Below are positions 34,262 through 42,110 of a DNA stretch of 64,000 bases, piece after piece. How positions within the stretch are numbered: the first letter of the stretch is position 1; each line of letters opens with the position of its first letter. Made by a program: the position numbers and the translations under genes. Origin of the DNA: Arthrobacter sp. zg-Y1171 (GTDB lineage: Bacteria > Actinomycetota > Actinomycetes > Actinomycetales > Micrococcaceae); assembly GCF_025244845.1 (NCBI RefSeq), contig NZ_CP104264.1, positions 2,666,001 through 2,730,000 of the forward strand, in the 5' to 3' direction. A model generated the notes under the pieces. That model saw only the letters and a program-made list of their open reading frames with translations. It searched no databases and was not told where the DNA came from.

Positions 34262-34689
34262 CAGACCCGCACCACTGCCTGTGCCTTGACCAGCACCTTC
34301 TGTCCGTTGAAGGTCACGGTGAGATCCACGCGTGCCGTCGAGTTGTCCGCGTCGATGGCGCCGATGACACCGGCAACCTCCACGACCGCCCCGGGGGCGC
34401 CGTCGATGTCCTCCACCAAGACGGGACGGGTGAACCGCGTCTGGTAGTCGATCACCGCTCCCGGATCTCCGATCCAGTCGCTCACCAGCTGGACTGCGGT
34501 GCCCATGGTGAACATGCCGTGCGCTATGACGCCGGGCAGTTCCACCTCGCGGGCGAAGCGCTCGTTCCAATGGATGGGGTTGAAGTCGCCGGAGGCACCG
34601 GCGTAGCGGACGAGGTCGGCGCGGGAGATTTCCAGCGCCGCGGAACCGATTTCGGCACCCTTGGACAGTTCACTCAGTGCAATGGACAT
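34258..34689 (-). CDS. MaoC-family dehydratase (HadB-like)
   Basis: 143-aa hot-dog protein with the complete hydratase-2 motif (YAGASGDFNPIHWNE, catalytic Asp and His), GVIAHGMFTMG, and the conserved RFTRPV strand. It matches the catalytic HadB subunit of mycobacterial 3-hydroxyacyl-ACP dehydratase by recall. It follows the HadA-like gene after 5 nt and overlaps murB. In an organism that is not expected to make mycolic acids, the substrate is open: general fatty acid synthesis or a related acyl-thioester. Confidence 0.88.
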   Translation of the reverse strand: MSIALSELSKGAEIGSAALEISRADLVRYAGASGDFNPIHWNERFAREVELPGVIAHGMFTMGTAVQLVSDWIGDPGAVIDYQTRFTRPVLVEDIDGAPGAVVEVAGVIGAIDADNSTARVDLTVTFNGQKVLVKAQAVVRVW

Positions 34690-34694
34690 AGCGG

Positions 34695-35144
34695 TTACTG
34701 CCCCTCTCCGCGGACGAGGATGGATGAAAGGGTGGTGGCTACCTGCTCGCCCTCGGTTGTGGAAATTTCCGCGCGGGTGGTGATCAGGGCGCCGTCGCCC
34801 ATAGCCCGCACGGAGTCCACGTGCAGCTCGGCCACCAGCTCGTCTCCGGCCACGATGGGACGGTGGTGGGTGAAGCGCTGATCGGCATGGACCACCCGGG
34901 AGAAATCGATGCCTGCATCGGGATCGGCAACCAGCAGCGCGTCGGCACGCTGGGCAACGATGATGGCGAAGGTGGGCGGGGCAACGAGGTCTGCGTAGCC
35001 CAGGTCCTGGGCGCGGGCGACGTCGAAGTGGGCCGGGTTGGTGGCCTTGACGGCCGCAGCGAATTCGCGGATCTTCTCGCGGCCCACGGAGTACGCTGCC
35101 CCTGCCGGGTACGTGCGTCCCTGTAGTTGGGGGTTGATGCTCAT
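34695..35144 (-). CDS. HadA-like hot-dog partner protein
   Basis: 149-aa MaoC-like protein without the catalytic Asp-His pair, as in the HadA subunit, which only provides the substrate channel. HadA-like segments are REKIREFAAAV, DLGYADLVAPPTF and PIVAGDELVAELHVDSVR. GGAGGG lies 6 nt before the ATG. It overlaps the preceding small membrane gene by 4 nt (ATGA) and is followed directly by the HadB-like gene, so a heterodimer is likely. Confidence 0.88.
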   Translation of the reverse strand: MSINPQLQGRTYPAGAAYSVGREKIREFAAAVKATNPAHFDVARAQDLGYADLVAPPTFAIIVAQRADALLVADPDAGIDFSRVVHADQRFTHHRPIVAGDELVAELHVDSVRAMGDGALITTRAEISTTEGEQVATTLSSILVRGEGQ

Positions 35145-35380
35145 TTTTTGCCCTCCATGCCCTTGATGCGGCGCCGGGTGTCCCTGGCGCGGATCACCAT
35201 ACCGCTCAGGTGCGTGCTCAGGCCCACCACAATCAGGGGAAGGGCGATGTACATCAGGACCTGGTTGTCCAGGACAGCTCCCAGAAGTACCAGCAGCACC
35301 CCGAGGCCGCTGAGCGCCAGGGCGCTCACGACAAGTTTCCGGTAGAGGGGCGAGCCGGTTTCCCAAGGGGTATTTAGCAT
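35141..35380 (-). CDS. Small two-helix membrane protein
   Basis: 79 aa with two membrane helices (about 16-36 and 40-60) and a strongly basic tail (RARDTRRRIKGMEGKK). No domain is recognised. Its stop overlaps the HadA-like start, making it the first gene of a coupled set with hadA-like, hadB-like and murB. The overlap argues that it is really translated. Confidence 0.75.
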   Translation of the reverse strand: MLNTPWETGSPLYRKLVVSALALSGLGVLLVLLGAVLDNQVLMYIALPLIVVGLSTHLSGMVIRARDTRRRIKGMEGKK

Positions 35381-35438
35381 GTCTTCAGAATACAGGGGCG
35401 GGCGGGAAGGGCCCGAAACGGTGCGCGCGCGGTTCCCG

Positions 35439-36389
35439 CTAGAACAGCGCGGCCTGCAGTGCAGGGACGGCTGTGCGGAAGGAACCGTACTGCAGCCGGC
35501 GGCCCTTCAGCCGGGACAGGTCCGCTGCAAACAGGGTTTCTTCGCCGTCCACCCGGACCAGGGCCGTTGCGCCCAGGACGGCCTGGATGACCATGCCGTG
35601 CTCTCCGGATGCCGGGTCGCACGGATACAGTTCGCACGGCGTTTCCAGCACGGTGGCGAACTGGGCCGGTGGTTCCCAGACTTCGTCGGCCGTCCGGAAA
35701 CCGGTAACCGCCACGTCCGGCAGCATGGAACGCACCGACTCCGCGGCCTCGGCGTTGCGGGCGTCCAGTTCCGCGGCGGCCAGGGGCCGGGCCAGCGCCG
35801 CCGTTTTGGTTCCCGCCCGGACTGCCTGCTGCAGGCCGACCACGGCCGTCACGGCGTCTTCGAGCACCCGCACCACCAGTCCGTCGCCGGCACGGGCGAC
35901 ATATCGGGCACGGACGGCCCCCTGCTCAACCAGGCGGAGCTGCTTGCGCCCGTCCGCTGCAGTGCCGACCTTGGTGGATCCGTCGGCGAAAGTGGCCACG
36001 TACAGCCAGTGCGGCTGATCCAGGTAGCGCCGGAGCGCGTCGGGGATGCTGTCCACCCGATGGCTGTTGTGGATGCCGCGCACCTCGTCCCGGATGAAGC
36101 AGCTGCTGCACTGATAACCGCGCTCGGCAGGAGCCTGGCCAGGACAGGGAGTGTGGGACTGGACGCCGTCGTCGTTCACCTGCCAGGAGCCGAGGCAGAA
36201 CTTTTCGTTGCCGTTGGCGTCCGCCAGGACACGGAACCGTAGTTCGGTGCCCGGAGCGAGCGGCTGCTTTTCGGCCTGCCCGTTGGGAAGGTGCAGTGCC
36301 AGGTTCGGGCCGGACGTGTCCCAGGAGGTCCCCGAACACAGGAACCTGCCGGCGTCGGCGGATGCTGCGGTGCCCCCGGCTGCAGGCAT
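35439..36389 (-). CDS. DUF2797 family protein
   Basis: 316 aa, family of unknown function. A cysteine-rich N-terminal part (Cys18, Cys65, Cys82, then a CSSC pair at 94-97) suggests a metal site. The conserved RGIHNSHRVD block follows. The middle has KVGTAADGRKQLRLVEQGA, whose pattern recalls GIY-YIG-type folds (LYVATF... KVG), but no full catalytic set is claimed. GGAGG lies 6 nt before the ATG at 36389, preferred over an ATG eight codons upstream that falls in the terminator. Substrate and process are unknown. Confidence 0.8.
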   Translation of the reverse strand: MPAAGGTAASADAGRFLCSGTSWDTSGPNLALHLPNGQAEKQPLAPGTELRFRVLADANGNEKFCLGSWQVNDDGVQSHTPCPGQAPAERGYQCSSCFIRDEVRGIHNSHRVDSIPDALRRYLDQPHWLYVATFADGSTKVGTAADGRKQLRLVEQGAVRARYVARAGDGLVVRVLEDAVTAVVGLQQAVRAGTKTAALARPLAAAELDARNAEAAESVRSMLPDVAVTGFRTADEVWEPPAQFATVLETPCELYPCDPASGEHGMVIQAVLGATALVRVDGEETLFAADLSRLKGRRLQYGSFRTAVPALQAALF

Positions 36390-36413
36390 GGTGGACCTCC
36401 CGGATAACGCCAA

Positions 36414-36450
36414 AAGGGTGGGATAACGTTTTTCACGTTACCCCACCCTT
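36414..36450 (-). terminator. Terminator downstream of the PfpI-like gene
   Basis: 15-bp stem (36414-36428 with 36436-36450) with one G-U pair and a 7-nt loop, followed on the minus strand by TTTT. Starts 21 nt after the stop codon. Confidence 0.8.
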
Positions 36451-36470
36451 CGGCGGTGTTTCGGGAGGTG

Positions 36471-37037
36471 TCAGGCGTGCTGGCCCGCGTGTTCCCCTTC
36501 GGCGATTTCCTCAACGAGCTTGTCGTTGAAAGCCGGCAGATCGTCCGGGTTGCGGCTGGTGACGAACCCCTGGTCCACCACCACTTCCTCGTCGGTCCAG
36601 TTCGCGCCGGCGTTCTTCAGGTCCGTTGCCAGCGTGTGGTAGGACGTCAGGTCGCGGCCCTTGACGACGCCGGCCTCGATCAGCAGCCACGGGCCGTGGC
36701 AGATGGAAGCCACGGGCTTGTGCGCCTCGAAGAAGGCACGGGCAAACTGCTGGGCGTTCTTGTCCACGCGGAGGAAGTCTGCGTTGACGACGCCGCCGGG
36801 CAGGACGAGTGCGTCGAAGTCGCTTGCGTCGGCGTCGGCCACGTCCAGGTCGACGGTGAAGGTTTCACCCTTGTCCATGCCATCGAAGCCCTGGACGGTG
36901 CCCTTCTTCGGGGACACGAGGACCGGCTCGCCGCCGGCGTTCTTGACTGCTTCCCAGGGGCTGGTCAACTCAATCTGCTCCACGCCGTCGGTGAGGAGGA
37001 AAGCGACCTTCTTGCCGGAAATATCGTGCTCTGCCAT
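36471..37037 (-). CDS. DJ-1/PfpI family protein (type 1 glutamine amidotransferase-like)
   Basis: 188-aa cytoplasmic protein. The nucleophile elbow ICHGPWLL carries the reactive cysteine, and GVEQIELTSPWEAVKNAG and ALVLPGGVVNADFLR are family features. Relatives act as deglycases/glyoxalases or stress chaperones; the exact reaction cannot be told. The ATG at 37037 is preceded by about 100 nt that contain a perfect 9-bp inverted repeat (37115-37136). It ends in a good terminator, so it is probably a single-gene unit. Confidence 0.88.
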   Translation of the reverse strand: MAEHDISGKKVAFLLTDGVEQIELTSPWEAVKNAGGEPVLVSPKKGTVQGFDGMDKGETFTVDLDVADADASDFDALVLPGGVVNADFLRVDKNAQQFARAFFEAHKPVASICHGPWLLIEAGVVKGRDLTSYHTLATDLKNAGANWTDEEVVVDQGFVTSRNPDDLPAFNDKLVEEIAEGEHAGQHA

Positions 37038-37114
37038 GGTGACTCCGTTCGTTTCAGCTGCGGCCGGAAAACCTGCGGGCCGCAGCGATGCTTCTACGGT
37101 GGTGGTGCCTGGAT

Positions 37115-37136
37115 CGGGAAACCTTTCGGTTTCCCG
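37115..37136. repeat. Perfect inverted repeat upstream of the PfpI-like gene
   Basis: CGGGAAACC and GGTTTCCCG (37115-37123, 37128-37136), 4-nt centre. No T tract. It sits 78 bp before the start codon and may be an operator or a leader stem. Confidence 0.5.
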
Positions 37137-37230
37137 CTACGCCCACCCTATGGAGAACCGGCAATGATAAGCAACCTTAGTGGACTGTCGGAGCGGCGCG
37201 GCGGTGCGCGGCCACCGGCCCGGGGCAAAC

Positions 37231-37275
37231 AAAAAGGGCAGGTACCGGAAGATTGAAATCTCCAGGACCTGCCCT
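37231..37275 (-). terminator. Terminator of tRNA-Met
   Basis: 9-bp outer stem (37235-37243 with 37267-37275) extended by an imperfect inner stem, followed by five uridines on the minus strand. It begins six nt after tRNA-Met. Confidence 0.8.
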
Positions 37276-37280
37276 GTTTG

Positions 37281-37354
37281 TAGCGGTGGGGAGGCTCGAT
37301 CTCCCGACCTCACGATTATGAGTCGTGCGCTCTAACCAACTGAGCTACACCGCC
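37281..37354 (-). tRNA. tRNA-Met (CAT)
   Basis: 74-nt cloverleaf with acceptor GGCGGTG/CACCGCT, anticodon stem CACGA/TCGTG and loop CTCATAA giving CAT, discriminator A. It lacks the features of an initiator, so elongator tRNA-Met is likely; a lysidine-modified tRNA-Ile with the same anticodon cannot be fully excluded. CCA is not encoded. Confidence 0.93.
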
Positions 37355-37429
37355 AAAATGAGTAAAGCCCGCCCTACATAGGCCTCTGCAAAAACAAACA
37401 GCCTTAGCAACGCGGGCCCTCCCATTGAG

Positions 37430-37501
37430 AGCCCCGACCGGGAATCGATCCCGGGACCTCCATCTTACCAAGATGGCGCTCTACCACTGAGCTATCGGGG
37501 C
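37430..37501 (-). tRNA. tRNA-Thr (GGT)
   Basis: 72-nt cloverleaf: acceptor GCCCCGA/TCGGGGC, anticodon stem CCATC/GATGG, loop TTGGTAA giving GGT, T-stem CCGGG/CCCGG, discriminator T. It lies 75 nt upstream of tRNA-Met on the same strand with no terminator between, so the two are likely one transcript. Confidence 0.95.
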
Positions 37502-37674
37502 AACGACATAAAACTCTACCAGCACTTTTCAGGAACATGAAATCGAGATGGACCGTTTGGCCCAAGGTGACCAGCGACACTTTCTGCCCGCCCGACACGC
37601 CGTTCCGTGCGGCAAAAAAGGTCAAATCCTGCCCTGTTTATCAGTATGCTTATGCTACGAGAAAGCGAGGGCAC

Positions 37675-39057
37675 GTGAGCATAGTGCCGAACCATGTTTC
37701 AGAAGGTCTCTTCCTGGGTGGAAGATACCGGCTCCTGAATCAAATCGGGGCAGGTGCCATGGGCACCGTCCACCGGGCCAAGGACGAGTTCCTGGACCGG
37801 GACGTAGCGGTGAAGATCATCCGCCCGTCAGCCACCAGTGAGATCGACCTGCGGCGCAGTGACGCCGAGGCCAAGATCCTGGCGCGCCTGAACCACCACA
37901 GCCTGGTCACCCTGCTGGATGCCGGATCGGACACGTCCAACCCGGAATCGCCGCTGATCTACCTCGTGATGGAACTTGTCCAGGGCCTCGATCTGCGCGA
38001 ACGGCTGAAAGAGGGCCGGCTGCCCCGCCGCCAGGCCGCGATGCTCGGCTACGACCTCGCCATCGGACTGGAGTACATCCACGACAACGGCGTGGTGCAC
38101 CGGGACGTCAAGCCCGCGAACATCATGCTGTTCGACTACCGCAGCGCCGATGCCCGGCTCCGGGCCAAGCTCACCGACTTCGGCGTTGCCTTCGTGTCCG
38201 GCGACCCGCAGTCGCAGCACGGCACCTTCTCCGGCACCGCGGCGTTCATGAGCCCCGAGCAGGCCCGCGGCGAACAGGCCGGACCGTCCAGCGATGTGTA
38301 TTCGCTGGGCCTGGTACTGCTGCAGTGCCTCACGGGAGAGCCGGCCTTCCCCGGCCCCGCCCTGGAGAGTGCCCTCGCGCGCCTTCTCCGGGACCCTGAG
38401 ATCCCCGCAGAGCTGGGAGCGGACTGGGTGTCCCTGCTGCGCGCCATGACCGCTCAGGACGCTGCAGGGCGTCCCAGCGCCCACGACGTCTCCCAGGTCC
38501 TGTATGACATGATCATCGCCGCGCGCGGCCGGCACCGGGTTGACCCGGAGATCCTGCCCGCCGACGAAGCCCAGCGGATGGACGCGGTCCGCCGCTATGA
38601 CCTGCTGGACACTCCCCCTGACGGTGCCTTCGACCGGGTCACGGCCCTGGCCTCCCGCCTCTTCGACGTCCCCGTGGCAATCGTCAGCGTGGTGGACACC
38701 GACCGGATCTGGTTCAAGTCCCACCACGGCACCGACGCCGTCGAGATCGGCCGCGATCCCGGCCTGTGCGCCTCCGCCATCCTGCAGGACAGCGTGTATG
38801 TGGTCGACGACGCCCGGCAGGATCCGCGAACGCTGGCCAACCCGCTGGTGGCCGGAGACTTCGGCCTGCAGTTCTACGCCGGCGTTCCGCTGCAGACCAG
38901 TGACGGGTTCAATCTGGGCACGCTCTGCATCCTGGATACGAAGACGCGCACTTTCTCCCCCGAGGATGCGGCAACACTCTCGGACCTGGCCGCGATTGTT
39001 ATGAATGACCTGGAAATGCGCCTCGAAAGCCGCCGCGCAGGCGGGTCGGTCCACTAG
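37675..39057 (+). CDS. Soluble Ser/Thr protein kinase with C-terminal GAF domain
   Basis: 460 aa without membrane helices. The kinase domain (about 18-280) is complete: glycine loop GAGAMG, Lys47 in VAVKII, HRDVKPAN (142-149), DFG (168-170) and SPEQARG. The GAF domain (about 305-455) begins RYDLLDTPPDGAFDRVTALASRLFDVPVAIVSVVD and contains GLCASAI and GTLCILD, typical of GAF sensors. Most actinobacterial PknB-like kinases have external PASTA sensors instead, so this one should respond to a cytoplasmic signal. GTG start with GAGG upstream. The gene is alone, after the tRNA pair. Confidence 0.9.
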   Translation: MSIVPNHVSEGLFLGGRYRLLNQIGAGAMGTVHRAKDEFLDRDVAVKIIRPSATSEIDLRRSDAEAKILARLNHHSLVTLLDAGSDTSNPESPLIYLVMELVQGLDLRERLKEGRLPRRQAAMLGYDLAIGLEYIHDNGVVHRDVKPANIMLFDYRSADARLRAKLTDFGVAFVSGDPQSQHGTFSGTAAFMSPEQARGEQAGPSSDVYSLGLVLLQCLTGEPAFPGPALESALARLLRDPEIPAELGADWVSLLRAMTAQDAAGRPSAHDVSQVLYDMIIAARGRHRVDPEILPADEAQRMDAVRRYDLLDTPPDGAFDRVTALASRLFDVPVAIVSVVDTDRIWFKSHHGTDAVEIGRDPGLCASAILQDSVYVVDDARQDPRTLANPLVAGDFGLQFYAGVPLQTSDGFNLGTLCILDTKTRTFSPEDAATLSDLAAIVMNDLEMRLESRRAGGSVH

Positions 39058-39085
39058 CCGGAGCTGCAACCCGGCGCCACAGGGC

Positions 39086-39132
39086 ATAACAAGAAGGACG
39101 CCTCCCGCAGCGGGAGGCGTCCTTCTTGTTAT
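39086..39132. terminator. Bidirectional terminator between kinase and DEAD helicase
   Basis: Perfect 22-bp stem (39086-39107 with 39111-39132), three-base loop, in the space between two convergent genes. The longest perfect hairpin in the window. Confidence 0.88.
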
Positions 39133-39177
39133 ACGGAGTTGCGCTGCGGCGCCTTAGGTTCCGGCGCCGCAGGCTTC

Positions 39178-41076
39178 CTAGTCGCGGAAGCGGGGCTTGC
39201 GGGCACCGGCAGCGGCGCTGTCGCGGAAGCCGCCTTCACGCTTCTTGAACGGGCGGTCGCTGCCGCGGTCCCCGAAGGAACGCTCGCCGTCGCGCTTCTT
39301 GAAATCCTTCTTGAATCCGCCACGGTCGGCGCGGTCGTTGAAGCTGCCGCCGCCTTCACGCTCGCGGGCCGGCTTGCGTCCCTTGTCCAGCTCGAGGTGG
39401 ATCAGTTCGCCGCCGATCCGGGTGCGGGACAGGGCGCGCAGCTGGTCCTTGGACAGATCTGCAGGCAGTTCCACCAGGGTGTGGTCTGCACGGATGTCGA
39501 TGCCGCCGATCTGCGCGGAGGACAGGCCGCCCTCGTTGGCGATGGCGCCGACAATCGAACCGGGCAGCACGCGCTGGCGGCGGCCGACGGCGATGCGGTA
39601 CGTTGCATTGCCTTCGGTCAGCGGGCGCGTCGGGCCGCGTGAGCCGACGCCGTCGTTGCGGCCTTCGGAACGCTCGCGCTGGCGGGCGGGAGCCTGTGCG
39701 ACTTCCTGCAGCAGCAGCGGGCGTCCGGCCTGTGCCATGACGGCAAGGGCTGCGGCAACCTCTTCGGCGGGCACGTCGTGCTCGGCGATGTACTTGGTGA
39801 CCAGGTCCTTGAATACCGAGATGTCTTCGGAAGTACGGGTTTCCGTGATCTTCTCGGAGAACTTGGCCAGGCGCTTCTCGTTGACGATGTCGACGCTGGG
39901 AAGCTGCATGTGCTCAACCGGCTGGCGTGTTGCCTTTTCAATGGCCCGCAGCAGGTACTTCTCGCGCGGGGTCATGAACAGGATGGCGTCGCCGGTGCGT
40001 CCTGCACGGCCGGTGCGGCCGATGCGGTGGACGTAGGACTCGGTGTCGTGCGGGATGTCGTAGTTGACGACGTGGCTGATGCGCTCGACGTCGAGGCCGC
40101 GGGCGGCAACATCCGTGGCAACCAGGATGTCGATCTTGCCGTCGCGGAGGGCCTCGACCGTGCGCTCACGCTGCTGCTGCGGGATGTCGCCGTTGATGGC
40201 GGCGGCGCTGTAGCCGCGGTCCTTGAGCTTGTCAGCCAGGTCTTCGGTGGCCGCCTTGGTCCGGACGAACGCGATAACGCCGTCGAACTCTTCGGTTTCC
40301 AGGATGCGGGTCATTGCATCCAGCTTGTGCGGGCCCATGACCTGCACGTAGCGCTGGCGGGTATTCGCACCGGTGGTGGTCTTGGACTTGACCGTGATTT
40401 CCGCAGCGTTGTTCAGGTACTTCTTGGCAATCTTGCGGATGGCCGGCGGCATGGTGGCGGAGAACAGTGCAACCTGCTTGCTCGCCGGAGTGGAGGAAAG
40501 GATCTGCTCCACGTCTTCGGCGAAGCCCATGCGCAGCATTTCGTCAGCCTCATCGAGCACCAGGTACTCGAGGTTGGACAGGTTCAGGGAACCCTTGGCG
40601 ATGTGGTCAATCACACGGCCGGGGGTGCCCACAACAACCTGGGCGCCGCGGCGAAGGCCGTTGAGCTGGGGGCCGTAGGCGGAACCGCCGTAGACGGGAA
40701 GCACGGTGATGCCATCCATGTGGACGGCGTAGGAAGTGAAGGCTTCTGCAGACTGCAGGGCCAGTTCACGGGTGGGTGCAAGCACCAGCACCTGGGTGTC
40801 CTTGGTTGCCGGGCGGCCGGCGAGCAGGGACAGGGCCGGAACGGCGAATGCCGCGGTCTTGCCGGTACCCGTCTGGGCCAGGCCGACGACGTCGCGGCCT
40901 TCGAGCAGCAGGGGGATGGTAGCTGCCTGGATGGGAGACGGCGTTACGTAGCCGACATCCTTCAGGGCTGCCAGGACGCGCTCGTCCAATCCGAAGTCAC
41001 TGAACAGCACGGTGTTCTCTTCGGTTTCGGGAGCGGCATTTTCGACGTTGGTGTTTTCCAGCGTGGCTTCAGACAA
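39178..41076 (-). CDS. DEAD-box RNA helicase (DeaD/CsdA-like)
   Basis: 632-aa RNA helicase. All core motifs are visible: Q-motif region (PSPIQAATIP), AQTGTGKT, PTRELALQ, VLDEADEM, SATMP, ATDVAARGLD and HRIGRTGRAGR. A DbpA-type RNA-binding domain lies near residues 485-560 (YRIAVGRRQRVLPGSIVGAIANEGG). The tail of about 65 residues is Arg/Gly/Lys/Phe/Asp-rich and disordered. I choose the TTG at 41074-41076 (MSEATLENTN) because GAGGA lies 8 nt upstream; upstream in-frame codons lack a ribosome site. The long leader suggests regulated expression, possibly cold-related. Confidence 0.93.
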   Translation of the reverse strand: MSEATLENTNVENAAPETEENTVLFSDFGLDERVLAALKDVGYVTPSPIQAATIPLLLEGRDVVGLAQTGTGKTAAFAVPALSLLAGRPATKDTQVLVLAPTRELALQSAEAFTSYAVHMDGITVLPVYGGSAYGPQLNGLRRGAQVVVGTPGRVIDHIAKGSLNLSNLEYLVLDEADEMLRMGFAEDVEQILSSTPASKQVALFSATMPPAIRKIAKKYLNNAAEITVKSKTTTGANTRQRYVQVMGPHKLDAMTRILETEEFDGVIAFVRTKAATEDLADKLKDRGYSAAAINGDIPQQQRERTVEALRDGKIDILVATDVAARGLDVERISHVVNYDIPHDTESYVHRIGRTGRAGRTGDAILFMTPREKYLLRAIEKATRQPVEHMQLPSVDIVNEKRLAKFSEKITETRTSEDISVFKDLVTKYIAEHDVPAEEVAAALAVMAQAGRPLLLQEVAQAPARQRERSEGRNDGVGSRGPTRPLTEGNATYRIAVGRRQRVLPGSIVGAIANEGGLSSAQIGGIDIRADHTLVELPADLSKDQLRALSRTRIGGELIHLELDKGRKPAREREGGGSFNDRADRGGFKKDFKKRDGERSFGDRGSDRPFKKREGGFRDSAAAGARKPRFRD

Positions 41077-41420
41077 GAGGTAATCCTCATTCAATCGGGA
41101 CCGGGCAACCAATAGGCTGCAGGACGTAAGTCCGGCGCTGTTGCAATCCCAGGCAGGACTTTCCGTCACAGCTGTGGGCCGATTTCACTGGATTGTGCCT
41201 ACGACCGGTGTGACGATTTCTTTGCCGGCGCTCCCCGAAAGATGAATCTGCCCGCATTAGATGCGAGCCCCAACACAACGAACCGTACGGATTGAACCGT
41301 AGGAAATAAGGGAATACCGGAGTGGGGGATGTTTTCCAGTGTACGGCATCCCGGCGCCCGGTGCGTGGTCGGAGCCGGTGAGCTTGCGCACAGGCGCTGT
41401 GCGCAGGGCTGCGCACAGGG
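41077..41420. other. Long leader/intergenic region before the DEAD-box gene
   Basis: About 340 bp without a gene. The direct repeat GAACCGTA occurs twice with a 14-bp period (41280-41287, 41294-41301). No clear intrinsic terminator or known riboswitch is seen. Confidence 0.5.
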
Positions 41421-42101
41421 CTAACCCGCGGCCGGCACTGCCGCCGTGGACCGCACTGCTTTGGCCGACATGGTGCGCAGGACCTTGAGTATTTCCGGTG
41501 ACAGCGTGATCTCGCCGGCGCTCCGGGACGCCTGCAGCGCCGCCGCCTGATCGGCGTCGAGGCCACGGAAGACGTCGCGGACACTCACGCCATGGCTGGG
41601 TGCGGTCACCACTTCCACCGTGTCCCCCGCAGCGATGCTGCCGCGGCGGCGGACCCGCAGATAGGTGCCCACCCGGCCGGCCTCCGCGAAGCGGCGCTGC
41701 CAGTTCGGCACCTCCATCCGCCGCTGGAAGTTGCGGCACGGGGTGCGGGGGCAGGTCACCTCCAGCTCGACGTCGGCACCGATCCGCCACCGCTCGCCGA
41801 TCAGGGCGGCAGTGGCGTCAATACCGTCCAGCCGCAGGTTTTCGCCGAACAGTCCGGGCGGGATCTCCCGTCCCAGTTCCCGGGCCCAGTACTCGGCGTC
41901 GTCCTGGGAATAGGCATAGATTGCCTTGGATTCGCCGCCGTGATGCTTGCGGCTGGCCTGCAGGTCTCCGGTCAGCCCCAGGGGATGGACCTTTACCGGT
42001 CCTGCCACGGCACGCTTGTCGATGGCAGTGACGCCGGTGGCGTCCTTCGTGGGCAGAAGGCCGTGCAGCAGGCATACGGCGAGCAGGGAACCGGTTCTCA
42101 T
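41421..42101 (-). CDS. MOSC-domain protein (YiiM-like)
   Basis: 226 aa. MOSC (molybdenum cofactor sulfurase C-terminal) domain with the pattern HPLGLTGDLQASRKHHGGESKAIYAY, GLFGENLRLDG, and the conserved cysteine segment CPRTPCRNFQ near residue 118. Relatives detoxify N-hydroxylated bases with a molybdenum cofactor. The C-terminal 45 residues form a helix-rich tail. It ends 10 nt from nothing notable, is followed on the same strand by the DEAD-box leader, and lies 9 nt after the GT87 gene, so co-transcription with that gene is likely. Confidence 0.87.
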   Translation of the reverse strand: MRTGSLLAVCLLHGLLPTKDATGVTAIDKRAVAGPVKVHPLGLTGDLQASRKHHGGESKAIYAYSQDDAEYWARELGREIPPGLFGENLRLDGIDATAALIGERWRIGADVELEVTCPRTPCRNFQRRMEVPNWQRRFAEAGRVGTYLRVRRRGSIAAGDTVEVVTAPSHGVSVRDVFRGLDADQAAALQASRSAGEITLSPEILKVLRTMSAKAVRSTAAVPAAG

Positions 42102-42110
42102 GCCAGCAGT

